From: Xanthobacteraceae bacterium
GTDB lineage: Bacteria; Pseudomonadota; Alphaproteobacteria; Rhizobiales; Xanthobacteraceae
Reading direction: 5' to 3'
Assembly: GCA_031291475.1 (NCBI GenBank)
Contig: JARLIY010000034.1
Span: 1 to 64,000 of the forward strand
Length of the DNA stretch: 64,000 nucleotides
Positions 63,475 through 64,000 of this stretch are shown here, one piece after another. The notes under the pieces were generated by a model. It made no database searches and was not told the DNA's origin. It saw nothing but the letters and a program-made list of their open reading frames with translations. The position numbers and the translations under genes are program-made. Every line of letters begins with the position of its first letter. Within the stretch, counting starts at the first letter, position 1.

Positions 63475-64000
63475 TCAGGTGGCCCTCGACGTCACCGCCA
63501 GGACCGCGCTGGCGACGGCATAAGCGCCGACGCTGATGAGGATCGGCAACGTGTAGCTGCGGCTCACATCGAAGGCGAAGCCGGCGGCGCTAGGGCCGAT
63601 CAGCGCGCCGAACGCCACGCTGGTGTAGAGAATGCCGATCAGGCTCGACACATGGCGCCCGCCGAAATAGTCGATGACCACAGCGGGCGCGAGCGCGACA
63701 AAGCCGCCATAAAACACGCCGTAAGCAAGCGCGAACAGCGCCAGCGGCCAGAGACTGACGGAGAAAAACCAAATAACGAACGACAGCCCCATGCCGACAA
63801 ACATCAGCAAGAACGACAGCGGCCGGCCGAGCCGATCGGCGACGCCGCCGAGCAGGAAACGCCCCGCGGTGCTGCCGACACCAATGGCGCCGACGAGCAG
63901 GACCGCGGCCGACTGCGCGACGCCGTGGTCGAGCGCATAAGGGACGAGGTGAACGAAGGGAACGAACAGGCCGAACGAACAGATAAAGCAGGCGGCATAA
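63475..64000 (-). CDS. MFS transporter, C-terminal half (5' end outside the window)
   Basis: The minus-strand frame is open to the end of the window and encodes the last six or so membrane helices: FVPFVHLVPYALDHGVAQSA, GVGSTAGRFLLGGVADRLGRP (the MFS inter-domain motif), ALAYGVFYGGFVALAPAVV and GILYTSVAFGALIGPSAAGF. Resembles OFA/monocarboxylate-type transporters. Convergent with the serine hydrolase, 16 bases between stops. N-terminal half lies beyond base 64000. Confidence 0.9.
   Translation of the reverse strand, partial: YAACFICSFGLFVPFVHLVPYALDHGVAQSAAVLLVGAIGVGSTAGRFLLGGVADRLGRPLSFLLMFVGMGLSFVIWFFSVSLWPLALFALAYGVFYGGFVALAPAVVIDYFGGRHVSSLIGILYTSVAFGALIGPSAAGFAFDVSRSYTLPILISVGAYAVASAVLAVTSRAT

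Overview
The window looks like chromosomal DNA of a GC-rich alphaproteobacterium, most likely a Hyphomicrobiales (Rhizobiales) member near Bradyrhizobium, Rhodopseudomonas or Xanthobacteraceae. Support: two exact CtrA-type TTAACCAT boxes, GGAAC-type general-stress promoter candidates, a long leader before a COG0019 ornithine/lysine decarboxylase (the setting of the alphaproteobacterial speF leader), PmpA/PmpB half-size transporters, a DUF459 protein next to MltB and galU, and a complete oxalate operon. No rRNA, tRNA, CRISPR array, phage gene, transposase or insertion sequence was seen. Genes are dense and coding style is uniform, so most of it reads as core or stable accessory chromosome.

Layout. 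0-8.9 kb: end of gltB, gltD, a DUF459 SGNH protein that lacks the usual catalytic Ser and His, a MltB-type transglycosylase, galU and an AHL-lactonase-like hydrolase. 8.9-16.1 kb: an outer-membrane barrel behind twin CtrA boxes, hemH, a small exported Cys-rich protein and a fused indolepyruvate:ferredoxin oxidoreductase. 16.2-22.6 kb: a class III cyclase with a GST, pmpAB, a LysR gene divergent from a DUF4260/MBL-fold pair, an SDR, and a possible 53-aa membrane protein behind a stress-type promoter. 22.7-30.2 kb: a cobalt-type nitrile hydratase (alpha, beta, activator) and a secreted cupin, flanked by two TRAP transporters, the first without a binding protein. 30.3-36.4 kb: a zinc island (znuA-znuC-znuB, with a sugar kinase coupled to znuB) divergent from a COG0523 GTPase, a WD40 protein and a 104-aa protein.

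36.4-43.9 kb: a PLP decarboxylase with a ~380-nt leader, a small membrane protein, an M3 peptidase adjoining a gamma-glutamyltransferase-like protein, and DUF1007 coupled to a NicO metal transporter. 43.9-52.6 kb: seven minus-strand genes (oxlT, gntR, oxc, frc, a formyl-THF hydrolase/formyltransferase-like gene, fhs, gst). Together they describe oxalate uptake, decarboxylation through oxalyl-CoA and formyl-CoA, and entry of formate into the folate one-carbon pool. 53-60.3 kb: a putative stress/glycan cluster (glycogen-debranching-type glucosidase, PRC-barrel protein, MFS protein with no canonical start codon, GT4 glycosyltransferase, exporter-type ABC protein) with three near-match stress promoters. 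60.4-64 kb: a UPF0324-type membrane protein with an unlisted 55-aa membrane partner, a serine beta-lactamase-fold hydrolase, and the C-terminal half of another MFS transporter.

Most likely to repay follow-up: the zinc island with its WD40 protein and kinase coupling, the DUF459 active-site loss, the MFS gene without a normal start, the stress-promoter pattern, and the small membrane proteins. All functions are read from sequence motifs and gene order only; no database search was possible.
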